64,000 nt of DNA from Pseudomonadales bacterium (GTDB taxonomy: Bacteria > Pseudomonadota > Gammaproteobacteria > Pseudomonadales > Azotimanducaceae): assembly GCA_028281005.1 (NCBI GenBank), contig JANQKS010000038.1, forward strand, positions 1 to 64,000, given 5' to 3'. This document shows positions 33,751 through 43,287 of the stretch, piece after piece. The notes under the pieces are model-generated. The model had not been told where the DNA came from. It searched no databases and saw nothing but the letters and a program-made list of their open reading frames with translations. The stretch's first letter is position 1, and each line of letters opens with the position of its first letter. The translations under genes and the position numbers were made by a program.

Positions 33751-33804
33751 TTGAGTTCCCCCCGGTTTGTTGTGTTGAGGGCATCATACCTGTGACGGCA
33801 AGTT

Positions 33805-35064
33805 TCAGGCAGTTTTTGGTATTAACCGTACCGGCAATTCGGAATAGCCGCGTACAAAGTTGGATTTCACCCGTTTTGGTTCACCGACCACTTCAACTTT
33901 TTCAAACCTTTGGAGGATTTCCTCCCACACGATGCGCAACTGCATCTCTGCCAGCCGGTTACCCATGCATCTGTGAATGCCGTAGCCGAAAGACACGTGC
34001 TGACGCGCATTGGGACGGTCGATCACCAATCGGTCGGCGTTTTTAAAAATGTCCTCGTCACGGTTGCCGGAGACGTACCACATGACCACTTTGTCGCCCT
34101 GTTTGATGGTTTTGCCTTGCAGTTCGACGTCCCCGGTGGCGGTGCGGCGCATGAACGCCAAGGGCGTTTGCCAGCGGATGATTTCAGCCACCATGTTGGG
34201 AATTAGCGATGGGTCGGCGCGTAGCTTGTCGTACTCTTCCGGAAATTGATTCAGTGCCAACACCCCACCGGAAATTGAATTGCGAGTGGTGTCGTTGCCG
34301 CCGACGATGAGCAGGAACAGGTTACCCAGGAACTCATTAGGGCGTTGGATCATGTCCTTGGTCTCTTCACCCTGCTGCAGCAGAGAGATCAGATCAAAAC
34401 CCGGCTCCCTTCCGGCGCGCTCATGCCACAGCTGGGTAAAACGCGCCAGACATTCCAGCATCTCCTGCTGGGCTTCTTCACGGGTTTCGACATAGCCGCT
34501 GTGGCGGCCGCCGGTGGCGATGTCCGACCAGCGCGGCAGCTTGTGGCGCTCTTCAAACGGAAAGCCAAATAACGTGGCCAGCATTTGGGTAGTGAGCTCA
34601 ATGGACACTTTTTCCACCCAGTTGAAGGTTTCACCGATGGGCAAACTATCCAGGATGGTAGACACGCGGGAGCGGATCAGTGGTTCTAGCTCGGCAAGGT
34701 TGCGCGGCGCCACCACCGGTGTCACGGCTTTGCGCTGCACATCATGCCGTGGGGGATCCATGGCAATAAAGCTGGAGGTATCAAAGTCCCCGGTCTGATC
34801 ATTGATGCCGATACTGCCTTCGGAGGAAAACAGTTTGTGGTTGGTATCCACCCATTTGATGTCGTGGAAGCGGGTGATCGACCAGAACGGGCCATAGCGG
34901 GACTCTGCGGTGTAGTGCACTGGGTCTTCTTTGCGCAGGCGCGCCATGTAAGGCCATATGGCGTCGTTCTGCATGATGAACCAGTTGCTGATGTCGTAAT
35001 CCGAGGTGGGTAGTTCCGCAGCTTGGCGGAGAAAAAAATCGCGATCAATCACTGTGGTGTTCAT
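33805..35064 (-). CDS. CYP153-like cytochrome P450
   Basis: P450 of 419 residues from the ATG at 35064. The heme loop FGYGIHRCMGNRLAEMQLRI (thiolate near residue 366) and the I-helix LLIVGGNDTTRNSISGG are close to the CYP153 alkane/terpene terminal-hydroxylase signature, as is the EIIRWQTPLAFMRRTA region. CYP153 enzymes oxidise terminal methyl groups of alkanes, alkyl chains or limonene-like terpenes. A paralogue lies at 51077-52435 (same order of motifs). It is divergent from a LysR gene, and no ferredoxin is adjacent. Confidence 0.9.
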   Translation of the reverse strand: MNTTVIDRDFFLRQAAELPTSDYDISNWFIMQNDAIWPYMARLRKEDPVHYTAESRYGPFWSITRFHDIKWVDTNHKLFSSEGSIGINDQTGDFDTSSFIAMDPPRHDVQRKAVTPVVAPRNLAELEPLIRSRVSTILDSLPIGETFNWVEKVSIELTTQMLATLFGFPFEERHKLPRWSDIATGGRHSGYVETREEAQQEMLECLARFTQLWHERAGREPGFDLISLLQQGEETKDMIQRPNEFLGNLFLLIVGGNDTTRNSISGGVLALNQFPEEYDKLRADPSLIPNMVAEIIRWQTPLAFMRRTATGDVELQGKTIKQGDKVVMWYVSGNRDEDIFKNADRLVIDRPNARQHVSFGYGIHRCMGNRLAEMQLRIVWEEILQRFEKVEVVGEPKRVKSNFVRGYSELPVRLIPKTA

Positions 35065-35211
35065 AGAAGCCCCTAGAAGATCCAATCAGTACAGTTCCAC
35101 ACTCTGCCTGGTGTCTGATATTCTGTCCAATCAATTATATTCAGATAGACATTCCTTGAAAGAATACCTAAGCAGACCAAACCCAACCGCGCGACGTTGG
35201 GGGAGCGCCAC

Positions 35212-36123
35212 ATGATCACGGACCTACGCAAACTGCGCCACGTGGTGGGGGTGGCGGAAGCCGAAAGCTTCACCCGTGCCGGGGCGATGTTGGGGGTCAC
35301 TCAATCCGCCTTAACCAAAAGTGTTGCGGATGTAGAGCACCAATTGGACATCAGCTTGTTCCAACGCCTGTCGCGGGGGGTGCGTCTGACCGAAGCGGGT
35401 GAGTTGTTTGTGCAGCGGGCGCGCAAAATTCTGGCGGATACCGAAGATCTGATGAGCGGCATGGAGAAGCTGCGCGATCTGCGGGCTGGGCGCCTGCGCC
35501 TCGGTGTGGCCCCGGCTGCATTTCTGCCGCTCATTGATGATGCCTTGGGCGCCTTCGCCAAAGTCTACCCCGCGATACAAATTGAGGTGACTGCAGCGGA
35601 CGTCGAACGACATGCGCGCGCGTTAGCCGCGGGTGAGCTGGATTTGGTGGTGGGGCCGGCCAACTTGTTGGCCCAGTGGCCAAACATTGACGCCCGGGCA
35701 GTGTACCCCTTGTACAACTATTTTATTGCGCGGCCCGATCACCCAGCGCGAAGGCGTAAAAATTTGACCGCCAAAGACTTGCTGCACTATCCCATAGTGG
35801 TGCCTTCGGATCGGCTGCCCACTGATGAGGAATTGGCCCATCTCTACGTTGCTGCCGGTCTGCCGCCTAAACCACCGCAGTACCGTTGCGACGGGATCAA
35901 CTTAATCCGTAAGTGGGTGCTCAACACCGACGCCATAGCGCCGATGGCGGCGTTTGCCCCCCCGGGTGCTGCCACGCGGCAAGCGTTTTGGGTCATCGAA
36001 GACCTCATCACGCTGCGCAGCAATGTGTTTGGCGTGGCCGTTAACCGCACGCAGGTACCAAGCCCCACGGTGCGTGCCTTTCAGGATATTTTCGGCAGCT
36101 TTCGCGGCGGCGATTTGCTGTAG
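35212..36123 (+). CDS. LysR-type transcriptional regulator
   Basis: DNA-binding regulator of 303 residues from the ATG at 35212 (GGGAGCGCC upstream). The N-terminal winged helix reads LRKLRHVVGVAEAESFTRAGAMLGVTQSALTKSV (as short motifs FTRAG and SALTKSV), followed by the substrate-binding domain typical of the family (ITLRSNVFGVAV at the end). It is divergent from the CYP153-like P450, and the 147-bp spacer has an imperfect inverted repeat (TGTCT near 35112 and AGACA near 35147). Control of the P450 in response to the substrate is inferred. Confidence 0.92.
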   Translation: MITDLRKLRHVVGVAEAESFTRAGAMLGVTQSALTKSVADVEHQLDISLFQRLSRGVRLTEAGELFVQRARKILADTEDLMSGMEKLRDLRAGRLRLGVAPAAFLPLIDDALGAFAKVYPAIQIEVTAADVERHARALAAGELDLVVGPANLLAQWPNIDARAVYPLYNYFIARPDHPARRRKNLTAKDLLHYPIVVPSDRLPTDEELAHLYVAAGLPPKPPQYRCDGINLIRKWVLNTDAIAPMAAFAPPGAATRQAFWVIEDLITLRSNVFGVAVNRTQVPSPTVRAFQDIFGSFRGGDLL

Positions 36124-36211
36124 ATTTGCGCGGGTGTTGGCGGCCGCAATATTGCGTCCGCGTGTACATTGTTCGGCGGGAAAGGTAGATTGTGCAGCGC
36201 TTTGAGCATTT

Positions 36212-36235
36212 GCGCAGCTTGCAGAGCAGTTTGCA
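36212..36235. repeat. 12-bp tandem duplication upstream of acyl-CoA dehydrogenase
   Basis: GCGCAGCTTGCA and GAGCAGTTTGCA, 10 of 12 identical. It ends 15 bp before the start at 36251. Confidence 0.6.
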
Positions 36236-36250
36236 GAATAGAAGGATCAC

Positions 36251-37363
36251 ATGAACACCCTAAGCCACGAAGAACGCACCGCGTTGAGAGATTCGGTGCA
36301 GCGTCTATTGCGCGATGCCAGCGATGAACAGGCGGTGCGCGCCACCATGGAAACAGACAGCGGGTATGACCCCGGCCTTTGGCAGCAGCTTGCTGATATG
36401 GGCGTGGTTGGCCTGATCATTGACGAAGCGTTTGGCGGCTCCGGGGTTGGGCCGTTAGAACTGGAGGCGGTGATGGAAGAGGTGGGTGCGGCTTTGTTGT
36501 GTTCACCCTTGCTCGGCAGCGGCGTGTTAAGCGCGGGTTTGTTACAAGCGCTAGGCGACGATGAGGCCAATACCCGCCTGTTGCCAGGGATCGCCAGTGG
36601 CGAACGTATTGCCGCTGCGGTGTTGACCGGCGACGGTGGCTGCTGGACTCAAGCCGGGGTGAGCGTCATCGCTGTGGCGGTGGACGATGGCTGGCAGTTG
36701 CAAGGTGATGGCAGTTTTGTCCTGCACGGGCAAAACGCGGACGTGTTACTGGTGGCGGCAAATGTAGAGGGAGAGCTGGGTGTGTTTGAGGTGGCGGCGG
36801 ACGCGGACGGTGTGTCCAACACCAGCTTACCAACCTTTGATCATACGCTCCGCCTGGCCAAGGTGGGATTTAGTGCTGCACCTGCGCGGCGTTTGCAGGC
36901 CACTCAACCCGTTTGGCAGGCGGTGCGCGAAGCGTTGGACCTCACCTTGGTGGCATTGGCCGGTGAGCAGGCGGGGGCTGCACAACACTGCCTCAACTTC
37001 ACCGTAGAATACGCCAAAACCCGTATTCAATTTGGTCGCGCCATCGGCAGCTTCCAAGCCATTAAACACATGGCGGCGGATCTCTTGCTGGAGACAGAAT
37101 CTGCGGTGTCGGCGGCACGCCATGCCGCGGCGCGGCTCGCCGCGGGGGGCGACCAAGTGGACGAAGCCGTAAGCTTGGCGGCGTTTGCTTGCGCAGATGC
37201 CTTTGTCACCACCACCGCCACCAGTATTCAAATGCACGGCGGCATCGCCTTCACCTGGGAACATCTGGCGCATCTGTATTTGCGGAGGGCGCGGGCGGAT
37301 GCCCAGCTGTTTGGCAATTCCGATCAACATCGCGAGCGCTACCTCAGCGCTATGGGGGTTTAA
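36251..37363 (+). CDS. Acyl-CoA dehydrogenase, small partner of a heteromeric pair
   Basis: FAD-dependent acyl-CoA dehydrogenase-fold protein, 370 residues. Motifs include LADMGVVGLIIDEAFGGSG, ALAGEQAGAAQHCLNFTVEYAKTRIQFGR and GGIAFTWEHLAHLYLRRARADAQLFG. The catalytic Glu is not at the MCAD position (FGNSDQHRE at the end) nor obvious in helix G, suggesting a non-catalytic or FAD-sharing partner, as in mycobacterial ChsE-type alpha2beta2 dehydrogenases. The next gene begins 1 bp after its stop and encodes the larger partner, so the two are co-translated. ATG at 36251 with GAAGGATC upstream. Confidence 0.88.
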   Translation: MNTLSHEERTALRDSVQRLLRDASDEQAVRATMETDSGYDPGLWQQLADMGVVGLIIDEAFGGSGVGPLELEAVMEEVGAALLCSPLLGSGVLSAGLLQALGDDEANTRLLPGIASGERIAAAVLTGDGGCWTQAGVSVIAVAVDDGWQLQGDGSFVLHGQNADVLLVAANVEGELGVFEVAADADGVSNTSLPTFDHTLRLAKVGFSAAPARRLQATQPVWQAVREALDLTLVALAGEQAGAAQHCLNFTVEYAKTRIQFGRAIGSFQAIKHMAADLLLETESAVSAARHAAARLAAGGDQVDEAVSLAAFACADAFVTTTATSIQMHGGIAFTWEHLAHLYLRRARADAQLFGNSDQHRERYLSAMGV

Positions 37364-37364
37364 C

Positions 37365-38600
37365 ATGAGTCGTGCAAGCAACCTATCGGATACAGACCTG
37401 CGCGCAGAGGTGCGCGCTTGGCTTGCAGCCAACTGGACCCAGGACAAGGCCCAAGCCATTAAACAAAGCCAAGCGGTTTGGGGCGCCTCCGATGCGCTCA
37501 AAGCCTGGTTAGGCGAAGTGGTGGAAGCGCGCTGGGCGGCGCCGCGTTGGCCGGAACAGTGGTTTGGCCGCGGTTTAAGTAACGACCAAGGCAAAATTGT
37601 TGAGCGGGAGTTTGCCGCCGCGGGCGCACCCGGGACCGGTCAGTGTCGGACTAACATGTGGGCCAACACGTTGTTGGCGCGTGGCCAACCCGCGCTGCAA
37701 GAGAAGCTCATCGGCCCGCTCCTGCGTAACGAGGTCAACATGTGTTTGCTTTACAGCGAACCCGGCGCCGGCTCTGATTTGGCCGGTATCCGTACGCGTG
37801 CGGACCGCGACGGCGACCACTATGTCGTCAACGGGCAGAAGGTGTGGACCTCGGGTGCTGCCATTGCCGACTACGGCATGCTGATTGCGCGCACCGATTG
37901 GGATGTGCCGAAACATCTGGGTATCAGCTTTTTCTTCTGCCCGATGAAACAGGACGGAATCGAAGTCCGCCCGTTGCGTCAGGTCACCAATGAAAGCCAC
38001 TTCAATGAAGTGTTTATCACGGACGCGGTGGTACCGGCGGAGAATCTGCTCGGTGATCTCAACACCGGCTGGAAGGTGCTGCAAACCGCTTTGGCTTACG
38101 AGCGCTCTATCATGGGAGAAGGCGCGCGTGGCGCACGCAGCGGTGCGCAAGAATCTAAAACGGAAGAAGTTTTGATTCAGCTGGCGCGGGAGGCGGGAGT
38201 GCTTGATGACTCGGTATTGCGCCAGGACATTGCTCAAGCCATTGCGTATAAGAAACTAAACGCGTTAAACACCGCCAGGGCCAAGGCGGACATGGCCCAA
38301 GGCACGTCTTCGTCAGTGATGAGTCTCGGCAAACTGGCCATGTCCCGCATCCTGCATGAAGAGGCGCGTGTGCGCACGGCCATCCTGGGCGCAGACAGCC
38401 TGTTGGAGGGGGGCGACTACCCCCGTGCGGAGGATGCCAATTTCCTCACCCTGAATGCCTACTTCACCTCCATCGGCGGCGGTACCGATCAAATCCAGCG
38501 CAACATCATCGGTGAGCGGGTGTTGGGATTGCCGAAGGAGCCTGAGGTGGACAAAACCATTGCCTTTCGGGATGTGCGTACGAATGTTCAACCCACTTAG
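37365..38600 (+). CDS. Acyl-CoA dehydrogenase, catalytic-type partner
   Basis: FAD-dependent acyl-CoA dehydrogenase, 411 residues. FAD/substrate segments are MCLLYSEPGAGSDLAGIRTRA and VNGQKVWTSGA, with the C-terminal IGGGTDQIQRNIIGERVLGLP. The classical YEGT Glu is replaced by Gly, but a Glu in ALAYERSIMGEGA aligns with the helix-G position used by isovaleryl-CoA dehydrogenase and ChsE enzymes. Together with the preceding gene it probably forms an alpha2beta2 enzyme for a bulky acyl-CoA (side-chain or ring-derived). Family assignment is secure; the partner model is inferred. Confidence 0.9.
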   Translation: MSRASNLSDTDLRAEVRAWLAANWTQDKAQAIKQSQAVWGASDALKAWLGEVVEARWAAPRWPEQWFGRGLSNDQGKIVEREFAAAGAPGTGQCRTNMWANTLLARGQPALQEKLIGPLLRNEVNMCLLYSEPGAGSDLAGIRTRADRDGDHYVVNGQKVWTSGAAIADYGMLIARTDWDVPKHLGISFFFCPMKQDGIEVRPLRQVTNESHFNEVFITDAVVPAENLLGDLNTGWKVLQTALAYERSIMGEGARGARSGAQESKTEEVLIQLAREAGVLDDSVLRQDIAQAIAYKKLNALNTARAKADMAQGTSSSVMSLGKLAMSRILHEEARVRTAILGADSLLEGGDYPRAEDANFLTLNAYFTSIGGGTDQIQRNIIGERVLGLPKEPEVDKTIAFRDVRTNVQPT

Positions 38601-38684
38601 GCTCAAGTCGCTTGAACACTCGTTAAGGCCGCCAGCGTCCCTGCTTAGCGGCGCGAAACTTGTTGTTGTGTGGTCCGCGTGCGG

Positions 38685-39716
38685 TTAACGCACCGCGGGG
38701 CGCAAGCGTCGCCGGGTTAATCCGAGGCTGAGCAACCCGAGCGCTAACAAAGACAGGCTACCGGGTTCCGGTACCGCGACACTGCCGACAATGTCTTCCA
38801 CGAGAATCGAAAAGCTCCCCAGATTCACGCTGTTGGCAAACGACAAGGCGAACGCGCTGCCGGGAAACGACACCAGCGTACCCAGGTTTTTCTCGTTGTA
38901 TTTGAAGCCTGACAACGTCAGGTGTTCTTCAAATATGACCAGGTCCAACCCAAAAGATGACGAATATGCGTTGTTGAGCACGGGATCTGACATCAGCATA
39001 AAATCCCAAAAGCCGGCTTCAGCCAGGTTGAAATCAAGATTGATGCCGCTGTCGGTCATGGAGAACGGGGTGGTGGAAACCACACCGCTGCCGCGTTTGC
39101 TGTAACCCAAGATACCGGACAACGAGTTGATGTTCAGCGTACTGGTTAAATTGGGCCGTAGTTCTGCACCGGCTTCGGCGATGAAAATGTCGATGCTGGC
39201 TGAGGCGCCCGACGTACTGTCGGTGCCGGACAGGGTATCCGGTATATCGGGACGCTCACGCGTGTTGATGTCCACCGCGTAATCCACATCGAGGATGTCA
39301 AATGCCCCCAACGCGGTGACGTTGGCATAAACTCCGAGATCTGTGTTGAGGCGGCCCCCGGTGAATCCACCAAAAGGTGAGCGCGCGTCATCCGGTATCC
39401 AATCCAAGTTAATGGTCGTGTTGCCGGGTGCGCTGAGAAGATCGTCGTAGGTGGCGTGTAAAGCTCCGTCGTAGCTGGCGCTGACGGTGCCGCTGTCGAC
39501 GCCGATGTTGTACTCAAACAGATCCACTATGCCCACGCTGGCGCTACCGCTGGCTTCGAAACTGAAGCTGTTGCCGCCCGGTCCCCACAGACTGTCGCTG
39601 GCATCGTACTCAAGTTCCTGCACAAACAACGCCGCTTGTGCCGGAGTCAGTGCAAGTAGACCGATGGTTGCGACGGTGGCCACGACCTGTCGCGGCTTGA
39701 TGATGGTGAATAACAT
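38685..39716 (-). CDS. PEP-CTERM exported protein
   Basis: A 343-residue exported protein. The N terminus has a signal peptide (VVATVATIGLLALTPAQA, cleavage after AQA). The middle part is a beta-rich, Asp/Gly/Ser-rich domain without recognised family. The C terminus VAVPEPGSLSLLALGLLSLGL followed by TRRRLR is a textbook PEP-CTERM sorting signal, recognised by exosortase for transfer to the cell surface. No exosortase is in the window. Its presence suggests an extracellular polysaccharide or biofilm trait. It sits alone in the catabolic region, convergent to the acyl-CoA dehydrogenase pair. Confidence 0.88.
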   Translation of the reverse strand: MLFTIIKPRQVVATVATIGLLALTPAQAALFVQELEYDASDSLWGPGGNSFSFEASGSASVGIVDLFEYNIGVDSGTVSASYDGALHATYDDLLSAPGNTTINLDWIPDDARSPFGGFTGGRLNTDLGVYANVTALGAFDILDVDYAVDINTRERPDIPDTLSGTDSTSGASASIDIFIAEAGAELRPNLTSTLNINSLSGILGYSKRGSGVVSTTPFSMTDSGINLDFNLAEAGFWDFMLMSDPVLNNAYSSSFGLDLVIFEEHLTLSGFKYNEKNLGTLVSFPGSAFALSFANSVNLGSFSILVEDIVGSVAVPEPGSLSLLALGLLSLGLTRRRLRPAVR

Positions 39717-39803
39717 GTTCCCTCCATTAATTACTGCTTAGAGCGACAGCCTAGGAAAGAGGGGGTGGCGCAGGTATGGGGTGAATCCCCCATATTGCTG
39801 GGG

Positions 39804-40982
39804 TCAGCCGGTGGCGTTGGCGTGTAAAACCGTCTCCACCACGCGTGCAAAAAAACTGGCACCGTATACCGCAGCACGATCGTTGAAGTCATAACCGGGG
39901 TTGTGCACCGGCTGCTGATGTTCAGCGTCGGTATTTCCTAACAATACGTAACAGCCCGGGACTTGTTCCAACATAAAGCTGAAGTCTTCAGAACCGGTGC
40001 CCGGCGGCAACTTGCGGTACACGTTGCCTTCACCCACCAACTCGGCGGCCACGTCCGCGGCGACCTCGGCAGCAGCCCGGTCGTTGACCACGGGATGAAA
40101 AATGATGCGAAAGTCCACCCTGGCCTCGCCGCCGTGGGCCTGGGCAATGCCAGACACCAGTGCTTGCATGCGTGCCTCCACCAGCTTCATGGTGTCCACC
40201 GAAAACGTGCGCACCGTGCCTGCCAGGCTGGCGGTGCCGGGAATGACGTTGTAAGCGTCCCCGGCATGGATCTGGGTAATGGAGACCACCGCGGTTTCGG
40301 TCGGACGTACGTTGCGCGACACCACCGTTTGCAACGCGGACACGGTTTCAGCGGCGATAATGACGGGATCAACCGCGTCATTGGGAAACGCGCCGTGGGC
40401 GCCGGTGCCGTTGATGTGAACGTCGAAGAATGCCCCGGCTGCAGTGGCCGTACCCGGACTGGCGCCAATTTTGCCCAACGCCATGCCCGGTGCGTTGTGC
40501 ATACCAAACAATTGATCGCAGGGGAATTGTTCAAACAGGCCGTCTTCGATCATCGCCTTGGCACCGCCGATGCCTTCCTCAGCAGGTTGGAAAATGAAGT
40601 TGACTTGGCCGTGAAAGCGGCGTGTGGCGGCAAGGTACTTGGCGGCGCCCAGCAGCATCGTGGTGTGGCCGTCGTGACCACAGGCGTGCATGGTGCCGTC
40701 GTGAGTTGAACGGTGGTCGAAGGTATTTTCTTCGTGGATGGGCAACGCATCCATATCGGCACGCAACCCTACGGAACGGGTTTCGTTGCCTTCACGTAGC
40801 ACACCCACCACGCCGGTTTTGCCGATGCCACGATGGACCTGGACCCCAAACGACTCCAGCTGGGCCGCAACAAAATCTGCGGTGCGTGTTTCTTCAAAAC
40901 CCAGCTCGGGATGGGCATGTATGTCCCGGCGCCAAGCTTTAAGCTCATCTTGCATGGCGACTACTTCATCAATCAGCGGCAT
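39804..40982 (-). CDS. M20 family amidohydrolase (hippurate hydrolase type)
   Basis: Metal-dependent amidohydrolase/carboxypeptidase of 392 residues. The metal-binding region ACGHDGHTTMLLGAAKYL and FQPAEEGIGGAKAMIEDG are typical of the IAA-amino acid and hippurate hydrolase group, with HPELGFEE at the N terminus. Usual activity is hydrolysis of N-acyl amino acids, freeing an acid and an amino acid. It shares the minus strand with the cation transporter downstream-upstream pair (10 bp between the start of this gene and the stop of the next), suggesting an operon. Function in the pathway could be deconjugation of amino acid conjugates, such as bile-salt-like or hippurate-like compounds. Confidence 0.93.
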   Translation of the reverse strand: MPLIDEVVAMQDELKAWRRDIHAHPELGFEETRTADFVAAQLESFGVQVHRGIGKTGVVGVLREGNETRSVGLRADMDALPIHEENTFDHRSTHDGTMHACGHDGHTTMLLGAAKYLAATRRFHGQVNFIFQPAEEGIGGAKAMIEDGLFEQFPCDQLFGMHNAPGMALGKIGASPGTATAAGAFFDVHINGTGAHGAFPNDAVDPVIIAAETVSALQTVVSRNVRPTETAVVSITQIHAGDAYNVIPGTASLAGTVRTFSVDTMKLVEARMQALVSGIAQAHGGEARVDFRIIFHPVVNDRAAAEVAADVAAELVGEGNVYRKLPPGTGSEDFSFMLEQVPGCYVLLGNTDAEHQQPVHNPGYDFNDRAAVYGASFFARVVETVLHANATG

Positions 40983-40991
40983 GATGAATCC

Positions 40992-41624
40992 TTAACTTTG
41001 TGGCACGGCTGATGTGCTGCGCAGGTCTTGCCAGGCACCGTTGAATACCCGCTGTGCGGAGCGCATAAACAAGATTAATAGTGCACTGGCGATGATCAGG
41101 TCCGGCCAGCCGGAGTCGAACCACCATACCGCCCCGGCGGCGGCAATGACCGCAAAACCTTCCATGACATCGTTGCGTGAACATTCGTAGACCGATGCCA
41201 TGTTAACGTCCTGACGCCTATAAGGGGTGAGCAAAGCAAGACAGAGGGTATTGGCCACCAGATTAAGCAGTGCGGCCATACCCATAGCGCCAAACAGCGG
41301 TACCTCAGGATTAAAAAACCGCCACACGATCTGCACACCCACAGCAAGCGCGGCACCGGCAATCAACACCGCTTTAAACAAGGCTACTTTGGCTTTGGCC
41401 GCAAGCGATGCGCCCACCACGGCAAAACTCAGCGCGTAGGTGAGGGCGTCGCCGAGATTGTCCAATGCGCTGGAAAGCAACGCTGAGGACCCACTCCACA
41501 CTGCCGCCGCAACCATCATCACAAACGTCAGTGTGTTAATCACCAACACCGTCAGCAGCACGCGACGTTGCTTCATTTCTAAGGCGGCTGTGTCGATGCC
41601 GCTGCCGCAATCGCAATCGCTCAT
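40992..41624 (-). CDS. Cation efflux-type (CDF-like) membrane protein
   Basis: A 210-residue protein with five or six membrane segments, resembling the transmembrane part of cation diffusion facilitators: VLLTVLVINTLTFVMMVAAA, SSALLSSALDNLGDALTYALSF (with the D-x3-D metal site) and NDVMEGFAVIAAAGAVWW. The C-terminal cytoplasmic domain is absent, so it is a short variant. The N terminus MSDCDCGSGID is Cys-rich, a possible metal-binding patch. It lies 9 bp downstream of a hydratase gene and 9 bp upstream of an M20 hydrolase gene, all minus strand. Confidence 0.85.
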   Translation of the reverse strand: MSDCDCGSGIDTAALEMKQRRVLLTVLVINTLTFVMMVAAAVWSGSSALLSSALDNLGDALTYALSFAVVGASLAAKAKVALFKAVLIAGAALAVGVQIVWRFFNPEVPLFGAMGMAALLNLVANTLCLALLTPYRRQDVNMASVYECSRNDVMEGFAVIAAAGAVWWFDSGWPDLIIASALLILFMRSAQRVFNGAWQDLRSTSAVPQS

Positions 41625-41633
41625 GCGCCGAAT

Positions 41634-42479
41634 TTAGCCGGATTTCTTCTTCGATTGGAAATTACGCATAAACTGCGTATCGATAAAGGAACCGTCCTGG
41701 TGCAGCCGATAGTGGGTATGGGCCAAATGGTGCGCGTTGAAAGCGCTGCGCTGCACGTTTTCAAAACCCTGGGCGTGAAAGGCCGCGTTGATGGCATCTT
41801 TGCCTAGCTTCAGCGCAAACGACGGCTTGTCCGCTAGGGTGCGGGCAAATGCCAACGTCGCTGCCTCCAACTCTTCGCGTGGCACTACTTTGTTAACCAT
41901 GCCGGCGGCTTCAGCTTCGCCGGCGGTGATCGGCTGCCCGGTCAACAAAAATTCCTTAGCCTTGCGGATACCCAGCTCCCATACGTGGGCAAAGTATTCA
42001 ACCCCGGGTATACCCATGTACATCGTATTGTCCTGGAAGGTGGCATCGTCGCTGGCGATGACAAAGTCACAGGGCCAGATGAGCATTAAGCCACCGGCGA
42101 TGGACTTACCGTGTACCGAGGCGATGGTGGGTTTGGCCAGGTCCCGCCAGCGGCGGCAAAACCCTTCATAAATCTCTTTCTCTCTGCAGTAGTAAGCCTC
42201 AGAGCCTTCCCATTTGTCATCGCTCCAAGTGCCAACCCGCTTGTGTTCACCACCACGATTGTTGATTTCCTGCAGATCATGACCGGCGGAAAAATGTGGG
42301 CCTTTACCCGCCAGGATCACCACTTTTACCTCGTGGTCACCCATGGCCACGTCAAAAGCGTCGTTTAGTTCATACAGCAGGTGGGTGTCCTGCGCGTTTC
42401 TTGCTTCAGGGCGATTGAGCCAGATGCGGGCAATGCCGCTTTCTGGTTTTTCATAAATCAACGTATCAAATTCAGGCAT
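41634..42479 (-). CDS. Enoyl-CoA hydratase/isomerase family protein
   Basis: Crotonase-fold protein, 281 residues. Oxyanion motif is GPHFSAGHDLQEI; the second site is HGKSIAGGLMLIWPCDF. The loop with the second catalytic Glu is replaced by MGIPGVEYFAHVWELG, as in the EchA-type proteins of mycobacterial steroid side-chain degradation. The C-terminal extension HHLAHTHYRLHQDGSFIDTQF is unusual in the family and shared with some actinobacterial homologues. It is divergent from the decayed acyl-CoA dehydrogenase (99-bp spacer), suggesting that the two were once functionally linked. Confidence 0.88.
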   Translation of the reverse strand: MPEFDTLIYEKPESGIARIWLNRPEARNAQDTHLLYELNDAFDVAMGDHEVKVVILAGKGPHFSAGHDLQEINNRGGEHKRVGTWSDDKWEGSEAYYCREKEIYEGFCRRWRDLAKPTIASVHGKSIAGGLMLIWPCDFVIASDDATFQDNTMYMGIPGVEYFAHVWELGIRKAKEFLLTGQPITAGEAEAAGMVNKVVPREELEAATLAFARTLADKPSFALKLGKDAINAAFHAQGFENVQRSAFNAHHLAHTHYRLHQDGSFIDTQFMRNFQSKKKSG

Positions 42480-42578
42480 GACAGTATTCCTCCGGTTACG
42501 GCAACGGTACTACAATCGTCGAGCGGGGACTAATTGACCAAACCACCAGAGGCCACCAGAGACGTTAAGGGGAGAAAC

Positions 42579-43287
42579 ATGCTGAATCTGTCGATACCGG
42601 ACCATATTGTTCCGCTGCGTATGAAGGTGCTCGATTTCATCGAGCAAGAAGTTTATCCGGTAGAGAAAGAACTGACCGAAGACAAGGTCGGTTGGCGCCG
42701 CGGTGACGTGATGAAAAGCCTCATGGACAAGGCCAAAGCCTAAGGTTTATGGGCGCTGGGGCACCCTGTAGAAATTGGCGGTGGCGGCTTACCGTTTATG
42801 GATTACGTGTTTATCAATGAGGTGGTAGGCAGAAGTGAAATTGCGATGGTGGCGCTGGGTACCCACTCGTTGCAGGACTCCATCATGCTGCATCGTTATG
42901 CCAATGCCGAATGGCGCGATAAGCACCTCGCACCGCTGGTGGCCGGTGAAGTGTTCCCCAGCTTTGGCATGACGGAGCCGGACGTGGCGAGCTCAGACCC
43001 CACGCAGCTGCAGACCCGTGCTGTGCTTGAAGGGGATGAGTGGGTGATTAACGGGCGCAAGTGGTTTACTTCAGGAGCGGGGAATGCTGTATAACGTCAT
43101 CGACCGGGCCATCCAAGTCCATGGCGCGTTGGGTGTGACAGAAGATACGCCGCTGGAGCGTATGTATCGGCACGCACGCTTTGCGCGCATCTATGACGGG
43201 GCTGACGAAGTGCACATCCAGAACACGGGTGGTCGTATCCTTCGCCGTTATGCAAACGGCGAAGGATTTGACATTGGCATGCGCTAG
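42579..43287 (+). pseudogene. Acyl-CoA dehydrogenase pseudogene (nonsense change plus large deletion)
   Basis: The N-terminal part starts MLNLSIPDHIVPLRMKVLDF and runs to KAKA, then TAA (42741-42743) where the family has Glu (KAKAEGLWALG), so a G-to-T change is likely. The same frame continues through GLWALGHPVEIGGGGLPF to WFTSGAGNA. There the sequence jumps to the C terminus, with a frame change, VIDRAIQVHGALGVTEDTPL, ending GEGFDIGMR. About 200 codons of the middle are missing. Its C-terminal DGADEVH resembles ACAD10/11-type proteins. The last 4 bp overlap the SDR gene. Confidence 0.9.
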
